Source: Bradyrhizobium sp. MOS002 (GTDB lineage Bacteria; Pseudomonadota; Alphaproteobacteria; Rhizobiales; Xanthobacteraceae). From it: DNA of 64,000 bases. Made by a program: the position numbers and the translations under genes. Shown in pieces: positions 18,274-28,130 of the stretch (the stretch's first letter is position 1; every line of letters begins with the position of its first letter). The notes beneath the pieces are model-generated. The model worked only from the letters and a program-made list of their open reading frames with translations, had not been told where the DNA came from and searched no databases. Location of the stretch: contig NZ_PYFX01000002.1 of NCBI RefSeq assembly GCF_003020115.1, positions 620,001-684,000 on the forward strand, given 5' to 3'.

Positions 18274-18399
18274 GCCCCAGGGTCTGGCCTCAGGATCTGG
18301 TCCCAGGGTCTCCACGCCACGAGCCTAAAATTCCAGCAAAGGCCGCGGTTTTTGCCGGTCGGCGGCGCTTGCCTTCACCATCGCGCCACATTTACAACC

Positions 18400-18409
18400 C
18401 ATTAACCAT
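18400..18409 (+). promoter_or_regulatory. TTAACCAT half-site upstream of pal
   Basis: CATTAACCAT is identical to the ten bases at 10931-10940 before tolQ and contains a CtrA-like half-site. It lies about 136 bases before the pal start, in the 271-base gap after the FeeM-like gene. That gap otherwise holds only short imperfect repeats of CCAGGGTCT near 18280-18315. Confidence 0.35.
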
Positions 18410-18544
18410 GACGTTTGCTTTTCGCTGGTTGGGGGCATTTGACCGGCTGTGGCAAGGTTCCATCAAGGTTGACGGAACGTTCGCTTAACCAACCCCCTGT
18501 AGACCGGACAGCAGTGGACGAAACGTGAGCGTGGAGGCTCCGGA

Positions 18545-19033
18545 ATGAAACATCCTATGCGCATCCTCCAGGGATTGAAGCTGGCCGCGGTGCTTGCCGT
18601 CGCGTTGTCGATGGGTGCCTGCGCCAACAAGAACTCTGCCACGGATGCGATGGCCAACGCGGCGACGCCGGGCAGCCAGCAAGACTTCGTCGTCAATGTC
18701 GGCGACCGCGTGTTCTTCGAAAGCGACCAGACCGATCTGACCCCGCAAGCGATCGTGACCCTGGAGAAGCAGGCGCAGTGGCTCCAGAGCTATCCGCGCT
18801 ACAGCTTCACCGTCGAAGGTCATGCCGACGAACGCGGCACCCGCGAATACAACATCGCGCTCGGTGCCCGCCGCGCCCAATCGGTGCGTTCGTTCCTCGC
18901 CTCGCGCGGCATCGATCCGAACCGCATGCGCACGATTTCGTACGGCAAGGAGCGGCCGGTGGCCGTTTGTAACGACATCTCCTGCTGGTCGCAGAATCGC
19001 CGCGCCGTCACCGTGCTGAACGCGAGCTCCTGA
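18545..19033 (+). CDS. pal: Peptidoglycan-associated lipoprotein Pal
   Basis: A 162-residue outer-membrane lipoprotein. The signal peptide ends in the lipobox SMGAC, giving a lipidated Cys at about residue 26. The rest is an OmpA-like peptidoglycan-binding domain: VFFESDQTDLTPQA, TVEGHADERGTREYNIALG, RRAQSVRSFL and ISYGKERP. Pal anchors the outer membrane to peptidoglycan and is the outer end of the Tol system. It is separated from tolB by two other genes, so it probably has its own promoter. A strong terminator follows. Confidence 0.97.
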   Translation: MKHPMRILQGLKLAAVLAVALSMGACANKNSATDAMANAATPGSQQDFVVNVGDRVFFESDQTDLTPQAIVTLEKQAQWLQSYPRYSFTVEGHADERGTREYNIALGARRAQSVRSFLASRGIDPNRMRTISYGKERPVAVCNDISCWSQNRRAVTVLNASS

Positions 19034-19073
19034 CGATCGGTCAGGCGCCGTTCATCTTCAGAAACCGATTATG

Positions 19074-19103
19074 CCGGCGCCCTCTCGGGCGCCGGTTTCG
19101 TTT
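19074..19103 (+). terminator. Intrinsic terminator after pal
   Basis: A perfect 9-bp GC stem (CCGGCGCCC at 19074-19082 with GGGCGCCGG at 19087-19095) has a TCTC loop and is followed by TTTCGTTT. It separates pal from cpoB. Confidence 0.75.
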
Positions 19104-19220
19104 CAGCGATCTGTGACAGAAACCCCTTTGTTACAGTCACAGTTTTGGCGTACTCCCCTTCAATGTGTGGCGCGTCGAATGTTCGGTCGCAGGCCATTTC
19201 GCTTTCGTCGTCAGGGCAAG

Positions 19221-20279
19221 ATGTCATCCAGCTTTAAGGTCTTCACCGGCACCGCGGCGATCGCCGCGCTGCTCTCGTTGTGCTCTCCCGCCCTCGCACA
19301 GACGGACGATGCAGATCCCGAGATGCGGATCGAGCGGCTGGAGAACCAGCTGCGCCAGCTCACCGGCCAGAACGAAGAGCTGCAATACCGCAACCGCCAG
19401 CTCGAAGAGCGGCTGCGAGCGATCGAGGGCGGCGCGCAAGGTGCGCCCGGCCAGGCGCCGGTCCAGCCCAATGTCGCGGCCATGCCGCCGGCCCAAGCCG
19501 CGCCGGCCTATCGCCAGCAGCCGCCGCACCAGCAAGCGGCCCAGCCGAATTACGAGCAGCCGCAGATCGCCTCTCCCGCGCCGATCGTTCAGGAGCAGCC
19601 TGCGCCCGGCGCGCCGGGCACGCGCCGCCGCGGCGATGCTTTTGACCCGAACCAGAGTCCGAATGCGCCGGGTGCGCCGCGTGCGCTCGGCGGCGGGCAG
19701 CAACCGATGCCTGCAGGTGCCCCGAGCGGTGCGCCCGGCGGCCGTGGCGCCGGCGAACCGCTTGATCTCGCCAACAGCGGCACCCGCTATCCGCAAGCGG
19801 CCGCGCCTCAGGCTGCGCAGCCCGGCTATCCGCCGGCCCCATCCGGCTCTCCCGCGCCATCAGGCGGCACGGGCCTTGCGACCCTTCCGCCTTCGGCAAC
19901 GCCGCGCGACGAATTCGACCTCGGCATCGGCTACATGCAGCGCAAGGACTATGCGCTGGCCGAGCAGACCATGAAGAATTTCTCGCAGAAATATCCGAGC
20001 GACCCGCTGCTCGGCGACGCGCAATACTGGCTCGGCGAGAGCTTTTTCCAGCGCCAGCAATATCGCGACTCCGCGGAAGCCTTCCTCGCCGTCACCACCA
20101 AATACGACAAATCCGCCAAGGCGCCGGATGCCCTGCTGCGGCTCGGCCAGTCGCTGGCCGCGCTGAAGGAGAAGGAGGCCGCGTGTGCCGCCTTCGGCGA
20201 GGTCGGCCGCAAATATCCGCGCGCTTCTGCCGGTGTCAAAGCCGCGGTCGACCGCGAGCAGAAGCGGGTGAAGTGCTGA
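19221..20279 (+). CDS. cpoB: Tol-Pal system protein YbgF / CpoB
   Basis: The 352-residue protein has a signal peptide (MSSSFKVFTGTAAIAALLSL with cleavage ALAQ) and a coiled-coil segment (MRIERLENQLRQLTGQNEEL onward, about residues 35-72). A long Pro/Ala/Gln/Gly-rich linker runs from about 75 to 225. Three C-terminal TPR-like repeats follow (DEFDLGIGYMQRKDYALAEQ, YWLGESFFQRQQYRDSAEAF, ALLRLGQSLAALKEKEAACAAF). It coordinates peptidoglycan synthesis with outer-membrane constriction through TolA. ATG 19221 is chosen for the signal peptide. The linker is much longer than that of E. coli CpoB. Confidence 0.92.
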   Translation: MSSSFKVFTGTAAIAALLSLCSPALAQTDDADPEMRIERLENQLRQLTGQNEELQYRNRQLEERLRAIEGGAQGAPGQAPVQPNVAAMPPAQAAPAYRQQPPHQQAAQPNYEQPQIASPAPIVQEQPAPGAPGTRRRGDAFDPNQSPNAPGAPRALGGGQQPMPAGAPSGAPGGRGAGEPLDLANSGTRYPQAAAPQAAQPGYPPAPSGSPAPSGGTGLATLPPSATPRDEFDLGIGYMQRKDYALAEQTMKNFSQKYPSDPLLGDAQYWLGESFFQRQQYRDSAEAFLAVTTKYDKSAKAPDALLRLGQSLAALKEKEAACAAFGEVGRKYPRASAGVKAAVDREQKRVKC

Positions 20280-20355
20280 CCCGCCGCGATTGATCCAGAC
20301 AAGACGGATGGCGCTGCGCTAAACAGTCGGTCCATCCGCGGACGATTGCAGCGTC

Positions 20356-21408
20356 ATGTCAGAGGACAATTCACCGATCTCGGCGCGTGAGGCCAAGCGC
20401 CTGTTCGCAGGCCTGAAAGGCGCGCAGGGACTGTTGCTCGCGGTCTCCGGCGGGCCCGACTCGGTTGCGCTGATGTGGCTTGCGGCGCGCTGGCACCGCA
20501 GCCTCGCGCGCGGCCCGCGTCTCACCGTCGTCACCATCGACCACGGCTTGCGGCCGGAGGCGGCGCGCGAGGCGCGCGAGGTCAAGCGTCTGGCGACCGG
20601 GCTTGGCTTGCCGCACCGGACCGTGCGCTGGCGCGGGGCAAAGCCGAAAACGGGACTGCCGGCCGCCGCGCGCGAAGCCCGCTACCGCCTGCTCGCGCAG
20701 GCCGCGCGTGTCGCCGGTGCGAGCCATGTGCTGACCGCCCACACCCGCGACGACCAGGCAGAGACCTTGCTGATGCGTCTTGTCCGCGGCAGCGGACTTG
20801 CCGGGCTGTCGGCGATGGCACGTCTCACCGAGCGCGACGGCGTCGTCCTTGCGCGTCCACTGCTCGATGTTCCGAAGTCGCAGCTGATCGCGACCTTGAA
20901 GCGGGCGAAGATCAGCTTTGCCGACGATCCCACCAACCACGACGCTGCCTTCACCCGGCCGCGGCTGCGTGTGCTGCTGCCGCAGCTCGCGGCGGAGGGC
21001 GGTGATGCCCGCAGCCTGGCTCGGCTCGCGGCAAGGCTGGCGCGCGCCAATGCGGCCGTCGAGGTGCTGACCGATGGAGCCGAGCGCTTCCTCCGTTTGC
21101 GGGATCGCGGCGATGCGCCGCAGGCCGGCGTTCGGAGCCTCGAGGCCTCCGCGTTTGCCGCCCTGCCGGAGGAGGTCCGGCTGCGGCTCTTGCTGCGGGC
21201 CATCAACGCGTGCGGGCATGAGGGACCGGCGGAACTCGGCAAGGTCGAATCCCTCCTGGCCGCACTCGATCAGGCCATTGCCGCACATCCCCGCGCCCCC
21301 GCAAATGGCCGGCCAGCCCTGAAGCAGACGCTTGCAGGAGCCTTGATCAGCCTTGCCGGGGCGCGTATCCGCGTCGGTCCGGCGCCGGCCCGGCGCAAGG
21401 GGGGATAA
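20356..21408 (+). CDS. tilS: tRNA(Ile)-lysidine synthetase TilS
   Basis: A 350-residue N-type ATP pyrophosphatase. The PP-loop SGGPDS lies at residues 31-36, followed by IDHGLRPEA, THTRDDQAETLLMRLVRGSG and RPLLD/DPTNHD motifs characteristic of TilS. The enzyme adds lysine to C34 of tRNA-Ile(CAU), changing it to read AUA, and is normally essential. The C-terminal substrate-binding part is short, as usual in alphaproteobacteria. It sits between cpoB and ftsH, a conserved order in this group. Confidence 0.95.
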   Translation: MSEDNSPISAREAKRLFAGLKGAQGLLLAVSGGPDSVALMWLAARWHRSLARGPRLTVVTIDHGLRPEAAREAREVKRLATGLGLPHRTVRWRGAKPKTGLPAAAREARYRLLAQAARVAGASHVLTAHTRDDQAETLLMRLVRGSGLAGLSAMARLTERDGVVLARPLLDVPKSQLIATLKRAKISFADDPTNHDAAFTRPRLRVLLPQLAAEGGDARSLARLAARLARANAAVEVLTDGAERFLRLRDRGDAPQAGVRSLEASAFAALPEEVRLRLLLRAINACGHEGPAELGKVESLLAALDQAIAAHPRAPANGRPALKQTLAGALISLAGARIRVGPAPARRKGG

Positions 21409-21543
21409 GGGCGGATCATGGCACCGGCTCGTTCGCGACCGCGCCGTGAGGACACCTTAACCAGGCAGGAAAAACCCCGATCCGGGCGCCATTATTTCAG
21501 CGGGAATCGGACTAAGATGGGCTAAATAGTCCCATCTCGTTCC

Positions 21544-21573
21544 CTTGGCAGCGACCGGAGCGACACCTAGATT
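21544..21573 (+). promoter_or_regulatory. Possible heat-shock-type promoter of ftsH
   Basis: CTTGGC at 21544-21549 and CCTAGATT at 21566-21573 are spaced by 16 bases, about 102 bases before ftsH. This resembles the alphaproteobacterial RpoH pattern (CTTG, then C-TATNT). It matches only in part. ftsH is heat induced in many bacteria, which makes the site plausible. Confidence 0.3.
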
Positions 21574-21674
21574 GTATCCGTCTAACCGAGAGGATTCCTT
21601 GGGGATTTCCTCGCGCTGCCCAAATAACTGCCCAAGGCTCAGGCCGCGATCCGCGCGACCACGAAGGAAGATCG

Positions 21675-23597
<1,923 letters not shown>

Positions 23598-23610
23598 AGC
23601 CTTTCGCGCC

Positions 23611-24030
23611 ATGGCCGGCTATTCCGGCAAACCGCTAGTGCAAAAGCTCGGCATCAAGCCGGGCTTTTGTATTTTTGTGGACGGTCTCTCCGTCGGTTAT
23701 GGCGACATCGTCGGCGACCTGCCCGACGGTGTGCGGATTATGCGCGTGGCCAAGGCGCCGCTCGACCTCGTGCATCTGTTCGCGACCGAGGCCAAAGCCC
23801 TCGCCGCCAGGCTGCGGAGCTACCGTAAGGCTATCGCACCTGATGGAATGATCTGGGCGTCGTGGCCGAAGAAGGCTTCGGGTGTCGCAACGGACGTGAC
23901 GGAAACCGTGGTGCGCGCGACCGCGCTCGCCAATGGCCTCGTCGATATCAAGGTCTGCGCGGTCGACGATGTCTGGTCAGGCCTCAAGCTCGTGATCCCC
24001 GTGAAGGAGCGGGGCAAGCTCGCGAAATAG
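23611..24030 (+). CDS. DUF3052 family protein
   Basis: The 139-residue protein begins MAGYSGKPLVQKLGIKPG, the usual DUF3052 opening, then has short alpha/beta segments including MIWASWPKKASGVATDVTE and LKLVIPVKERG. The fold is probably Rossmann-like. The function is unknown. It begins 13 bases after ftsH, so the two may share a message. A terminator-like hairpin sits within its first 20 codons. Confidence 0.8.
   Translation: MAGYSGKPLVQKLGIKPGFCIFVDGLSVGYGDIVGDLPDGVRIMRVAKAPLDLVHLFATEAKALAARLRSYRKAIAPDGMIWASWPKKASGVATDVTETVVRATALANGLVDIKVCAVDDVWSGLKLVIPVKERGKLAK
23642..23675 (+). terminator. Terminator-like hairpin inside the DUF3052 gene
   Basis: AAAAGCTCGGC (23642-23652) pairs with GCCGGGCTTTT (23658-23668) with one G-T wobble and an ATCAA loop, followed by GTATTTTT. 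It encodes QKLGIKPGF, which is conserved family sequence. It may still end or attenuate ftsH transcription. Confidence 0.35.
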
Positions 24031-24163
24031 CCGCAAGGCCGGACCATCATAATTGCGGTTGGCGCTCGCCACGGCGCCATGTCATCCTCCCGTCCAGCCG
24101 GACAACGGCACGGTCGCGCCCTTTAAGGCGCGCGGCACGACAACAAAGAGGGAGGGGAAGTCG

Positions 24164-25378
24164 ATGCGCTTGACGGCGGCATTGGGCGCGCTTGGCGCCG
24201 TTTCGCTCCTGACATTTTCGTTCCTGACCGCTCCATCCGCCGCCGCCGAAATGCGCGGCGTTACTGCGACCGAGATCAGGATTGGCCAGACCATGCCCTA
24301 CAGCGGGCCCGTGTCGGCCTTCGGTGCGCTCGGCAAGGGCGAGGTCGGCTACTTCAAGATGCTGAACGAGAAGGGCGGCATCAACGGCCGCAAGATCAAT
24401 CTGATCTCGCTCGACGACAGCTATGCGCCGCCGAAATCGGTCGAGCAGACGCGCAGGCTGGTGGAGAGCGACGAAGTCGCGCTGATCTTCTCCTCGATCG
24501 GCACCGCCCACAACACGGCGATCGCGAAATACCTCCAGTCCAAGAACGTGCCGCAGCTCTTCATCGGCTCCGGTGCCTCGAAATTCGCCGATGTCGCGCA
24601 ATATCCACAGGCGACGATGGGCGTGCAGGCGCCGTTCCGCTACGAGGCGCGGCTCTATGCGCGCTATGCGCTGGCGAAGAATCCGAACGCGAAGTTCGCC
24701 GTGATCTCGCAGAACGACGATTACGGCCGCGACTATCTCGCCGGGCTGAAGGACGTGCTCGGCGAGAAATACGATAGCGTCGTCACCGGCGCGACCTACG
24801 AGATCCAGGACCCAACCATCGATTCCCAGATCGTGAAGCTCAAGGCGTCGGGCGCCGATGTCTTCGTGATCGCGGCGACGCCGAAATTCGCGGCACAGGC
24901 GATCCGCAAATCCTTCGAGATCGGCTGGCGGCCGATGACTTTCCTCTCCAACGTTGCGGTGTGGGTCTCGACGGTGATGGAGCCAGCAGGACTGGAAGCC
25001 GGCATCGGCATTCTCTCCACCGCTTACGTAAAGGACCCCGACGATCCCGCCTGGAAGGACGATTCCGGCGTCAAGGGCTGGCGCGAGTTCATGACCAAAT
25101 ATTTGCCGGAGGCCGACCAGCACGACACCAATTACGTCAACGCCTATAACAGCGCGATGGCGCTGGAGGCGGTGCTGAAAGCCTGCGGCGACGATCTGTC
25201 GACCGAGAACATCCTGAAGCAGGCTTTCGCGATCCGCGATCTCGAATTGCCGATGCTGCTGCCCGGCATCAAGGTCAATACCGGCACGACCGACCATGTC
25301 CCGGTCGACCAGATGCAGTTCATGCGCTTCAATGGCAGGAGCTGGGAGCGCTTCGGCGAACTGCAGACGGGCAATTGA
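24164..25378 (+). CDS. ABC transporter substrate-binding protein (branched-chain amino acid type)
   Basis: The 404-residue protein has a signal peptide (MRLTAALGALGAVSLLTF, cleavage near AAAEM) and the LivK-like periplasmic-binding fold. Recognised segments are ATEIRIGQTMPYSGPVSAFG, MLNEKGGINGRKINLISLDDSY, IGTAHNTAIAKYLQ and VISQNDDYGRDYLAGLK. It would deliver branched-chain amino acids, amides or aromatic acids to a HAAT-type permease. No permease or ATPase gene is adjacent, so it is an orphan. GGAGGGG precedes the ATG. Confidence 0.9.
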   Translation: MRLTAALGALGAVSLLTFSFLTAPSAAAEMRGVTATEIRIGQTMPYSGPVSAFGALGKGEVGYFKMLNEKGGINGRKINLISLDDSYAPPKSVEQTRRLVESDEVALIFSSIGTAHNTAIAKYLQSKNVPQLFIGSGASKFADVAQYPQATMGVQAPFRYEARLYARYALAKNPNAKFAVISQNDDYGRDYLAGLKDVLGEKYDSVVTGATYEIQDPTIDSQIVKLKASGADVFVIAATPKFAAQAIRKSFEIGWRPMTFLSNVAVWVSTVMEPAGLEAGIGILSTAYVKDPDDPAWKDDSGVKGWREFMTKYLPEADQHDTNYVNAYNSAMALEAVLKACGDDLSTENILKQAFAIRDLELPMLLPGIKVNTGTTDHVPVDQMQFMRFNGRSWERFGELQTGN

Positions 25379-25433
25379 TGATTGATGAGGGATCGGCTTT
25401 TTGATCCCCAGCGCCTTCGCGGTCTTGCGGAAA

Positions 25434-25712
25434 TTAGCGTGCGAATTTGTAGTGAGAGAACACCGCCGAAGCGACCGTAAGCAATGCCGAAGCAAACCAA
25501 ATCGGGCCCAGCACAAAGATGGCTATCGCGCCCTGCCCACAGGCACCGCATGCAACCCAAAACAATGTTGGGCAGACACATAGTGGGATGACGACGGCAA
25601 ATCCCGTACTGAGCCAAACTCCTCTCGCTCCCCATCGCGCACCAAACAACCATGGCACGGCGGGAAAGCCGAAAGAGAGAATAACCAAGAGGTTCATCAG
25701 AACGTCGAACAT
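25434..25712 (-). CDS. Small multi-span membrane protein, unrecognised
   Basis: A 92-residue protein with three or four hydrophobic segments (MFDVLMNLLVILSFGFPAVPW at the start, then VWLSTGFAVVIPLCVC and IAIFVLGPIWFASALL). It contains a Cys cluster CVCPTLFWVACGACGQG. AAGAG six bases ahead supports the ATG at 25712. No known family is recognised. The surrounding 25.4-25.9 kb appears less GC-rich than its neighbours, and the gene lies alone between two convergent or tandem units. It may have been acquired by transfer. Confidence 0.5.
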   Translation of the reverse strand: MFDVLMNLLVILSFGFPAVPWLFGARWGARGVWLSTGFAVVIPLCVCPTLFWVACGACGQGAIAIFVLGPIWFASALLTVASAVFSHYKFAR

Positions 25713-25948
25713 GATTGGCTCTTGGTCGTTGACACGCGGCAGATGGTTCAAACTCAAGCGAAACCGCGCGAGCCCTTTGTCCTCGCTGCTATCCTGACTG
25801 CGGGCGCATAAGTCGAATACCAACAATTGACATTGCCACTTGAGGACTGGTTCGGGTCAAACGGCGAAATCGCCGTAGCGGCTGCTCAAGTCTGCTTCAC
25901 ATTTGGAAGCGACATCTCATTCATGCCGCACGCCCTGGAGCTCCGTCC

Positions 25949-27430
25949 TCACTTTGACGGCGTTGCAGCCGCATCGTCCCGCACATGGATCACGGCGATG
26001 TTGTCGGCATAGAGCCGCTTCCAGCCCTTGATATGGTCCAGCACCTGGGCGGCCGGCGCATCCGCGACCATGAGCGTGGCGTCGATCTTGTACGCCTCGA
26101 GGAGCCGCGTCAGACTGTCGAGCTTCTTGAGCTCTACGGCCTTGAAGACGTCCATGGCGAAGGTTTCGCCGTAGAGCTCGGCGCGGCCGTCGATGAAGAC
26201 AGGGATGTCGCGCGAGATCAGATAGCCGCCGAACTGGTAGGCGTTGAAGATGCGCTGGGCTTTTCGTTTCTCGAGCAGATCGACGGCGGCAACCGGTGTC
26301 TGATCCATCGTGAAGGTGAAGCGGTGATGCGACATGTAGAGCGAGGTCGAGGTCCAGCCGGCGGCCACGATCATCAGCGCGCCGGTCGCGGTGACGTAGC
26401 GGGCAGCCCAACTCGCGCTGCCTTGCATGCCAGGCCCCGGCAGCACAGACCGTTCGCCGAGGGGCTTGGCCAGCACCAGCGGCACCAGGAAGGCAAAGGC
26501 CTCGATGCTCCTGACGTGGGTGAGCGCCATCCAGGTCAGAAGCAGGATCAGAAGAATACGCGGTGGTGAGAGCGTCAGGCCGCGATACAGCCCGATTGCG
26601 ATCAGGCCGAACAGCGCGCCTTCGAATGCGTTGAAGGACGCGAAGCTCGCGGGCGACCATTCGGAGATGATCGTCAGCAACTCGCCGAGATTGAGGATGT
26701 TGATCGCGCCGAGCAATGTGCGCCAGCCATAGGGCGTGACGCAGCTTGCAGCGAGTGCCGCAATACCGAACAGGAACCAGCGAGACAGCAGCCGGACCTG
26801 CTTGCCGGACTCCATGCCCCAGAGCGCCACAAACGACATAGGGCCGATCAGCGCCAGGCCCAGCACGAAGCCGCCATGCAGGTTCGACCACAGGGACATC
26901 AGCGGCAGCCAGTACCATGACGGGGCGCCCTTGCGGTCGGCTGCGGCCATCAACATGCCGACCCACGCGATCATCACGGGCAGCGCCAGGATGTGCGGTC
27001 GCGCCAGAATGTGGTGCAGCGACAGCAAGATCGCGAACATCGCGAACAGGACTGCACGCGGAATTTCCAGATGGGCCTCGAGCAGGTCGACCAGGATCGC
27101 CGCCGACAATGCGACCGCAAGCGCGGTGAGGATCACCGGGCCGGCCCAGTCCCATTGCGCATAGGAGAGAGCGAACAGCACCTGCGACAGCCACGACGTT
27201 GAAATCCACGGCGCGCCCGTCCGCGTGAAGGAATAGATGTCCGTGTACGGCATAGCGCCGTGATCGAGGATCCATTGTCCGATCTTGATCTGCCAGAACG
27301 AGTCGGAGTCCTGAAGCAGCGTGTTGCCGACATGCACGAAGAAGAGATAGGCGCCCGCACCGACGCACAGCGGCACCAGGGCTCGCGCACGCCTCTGCAC
27401 CACGATGCTGTTGGCAAAGGAAAGGGACAT
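25949..27430 (-). CDS. Polytopic inner-membrane protein, possible glycosyltransferase-like
   Basis: The 493-residue protein has about ten hydrophobic helices between residues 15 and 380, and a hydrophilic C-terminal domain of about 110 residues (DLLEKRKAQRIFNAYQFGGYLI onward). The first loop carries DSDSFWQIKIGQWILDHG, reminiscent of the acidic first loop of GT-C membrane glycosyltransferases. The YQFGGYLI...FIDGR pattern is seen in uncharacterised bacterial proteins of this type. GAGG precedes the ATG at 27430. Substrate is unknown. It is transcribed away from the pilin. Confidence 0.65.
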   Translation of the reverse strand: MSLSFANSIVVQRRARALVPLCVGAGAYLFFVHVGNTLLQDSDSFWQIKIGQWILDHGAMPYTDIYSFTRTGAPWISTSWLSQVLFALSYAQWDWAGPVILTALAVALSAAILVDLLEAHLEIPRAVLFAMFAILLSLHHILARPHILALPVMIAWVGMLMAAADRKGAPSWYWLPLMSLWSNLHGGFVLGLALIGPMSFVALWGMESGKQVRLLSRWFLFGIAALAASCVTPYGWRTLLGAINILNLGELLTIISEWSPASFASFNAFEGALFGLIAIGLYRGLTLSPPRILLILLLTWMALTHVRSIEAFAFLVPLVLAKPLGERSVLPGPGMQGSASWAARYVTATGALMIVAAGWTSTSLYMSHHRFTFTMDQTPVAAVDLLEKRKAQRIFNAYQFGGYLISRDIPVFIDGRAELYGETFAMDVFKAVELKKLDSLTRLLEAYKIDATLMVADAPAAQVLDHIKGWKRLYADNIAVIHVRDDAAATPSK

Positions 27431-27729
27431 GCCGCCTCGTCGTCCTGTTGTTTTTGTCGGGTTGCCGAGCGGACGGCATTGGACCACGGGTGGTCATAAC
27501 TTCGGGTAAACCGGCATTGCCGGGCCGGCTTGATGTCTCGACAATTTAACGGGTTGTTTTAGATTTCGGTTTACCATCGGCGAATACACGCAAACCGCTC
27601 TGTGTTTCCGCAGTCGAATTAACTGCGGCGCAATTCTTTGCCACTACGTTCGATTCCATGGTCAAGCGGCGCTGGGAAGCCAAAAAGACCAGATCAGTTG
27701 TAGCCTCGTGTACTCATTTGGAGCTCTTT

Positions 27730-27894
27730 ATGAAGAACCTCGTTGCGCGTTTCGCGAAGGATGAATCCGGCGCCACCGCCATTGAATACGGTCTGATTGC
27801 CGCCGGTATCGCGCTGGCGATCATCACTGTCGTCAATAACCTGGGCACCACGTTGAACGCCAAGTTCACCTCGATCTCGACCAGCCTCAAGTAA
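27730..27894 (+). CDS. Flp/Fap pilin
   Basis: A 54-residue Flp-type (type IVb) prepilin. The leader MKNLVARFAKDESG ends in Gly, and the mature part starts ATAIEYGLIAAGIALAII, with Glu at +5 and Tyr at +6 as required. These pilins polymerise through the Tad/Cpa apparatus to form adhesive fibres. GGAG six bases before the ATG is a strong site. No cpa or tad genes lie in this window, so it is a solitary copy. A strong terminator follows. Confidence 0.92.
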   Translation: MKNLVARFAKDESGATAIEYGLIAAGIALAIITVVNNLGTTLNAKFTSISTSLK

Positions 27895-27916
27895 GGCCGG
27901 ACGGATCACGAATTTA

Positions 27917-27950
27917 AAAGAGCCCCGTCCTTGACGGGGCTCTTTGCTTT
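27917..27950 (+). terminator. Strong intrinsic terminator of the Flp pilin
   Basis: A perfect 13-bp stem (27917-27929 with 27933-27945) has a three-base loop and T-rich flank (CTTTGCTTTT). The left flank AATTTAAAAG makes it work on either strand. It suggests a short, abundant pilin message. Confidence 0.85.
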
Positions 27951-28130
27951 TGCACGACGATTTCCGGATCTGGAAGGTCGTGAAGCTGTAGCAAGTTTGT
28001 GGGGCGGTAAAGCGTCTGCCGCAACTCCAGGAGCGCAGGCGAAAGCGCTCACACCGTCGAGAACATTGAACATTGAAAGTTGCTGGTGGGGACAGCGCTA
28101 CGCGCGGACCCTAGGGCAACTTGCCGCCCG

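Noticed and set aside
25389..25408. GGGATC/GATCCC hairpin after the solute-binding gene as a terminator
   Set aside because: The stem is only 6 bp with an 8-base loop and lacks a T tract.
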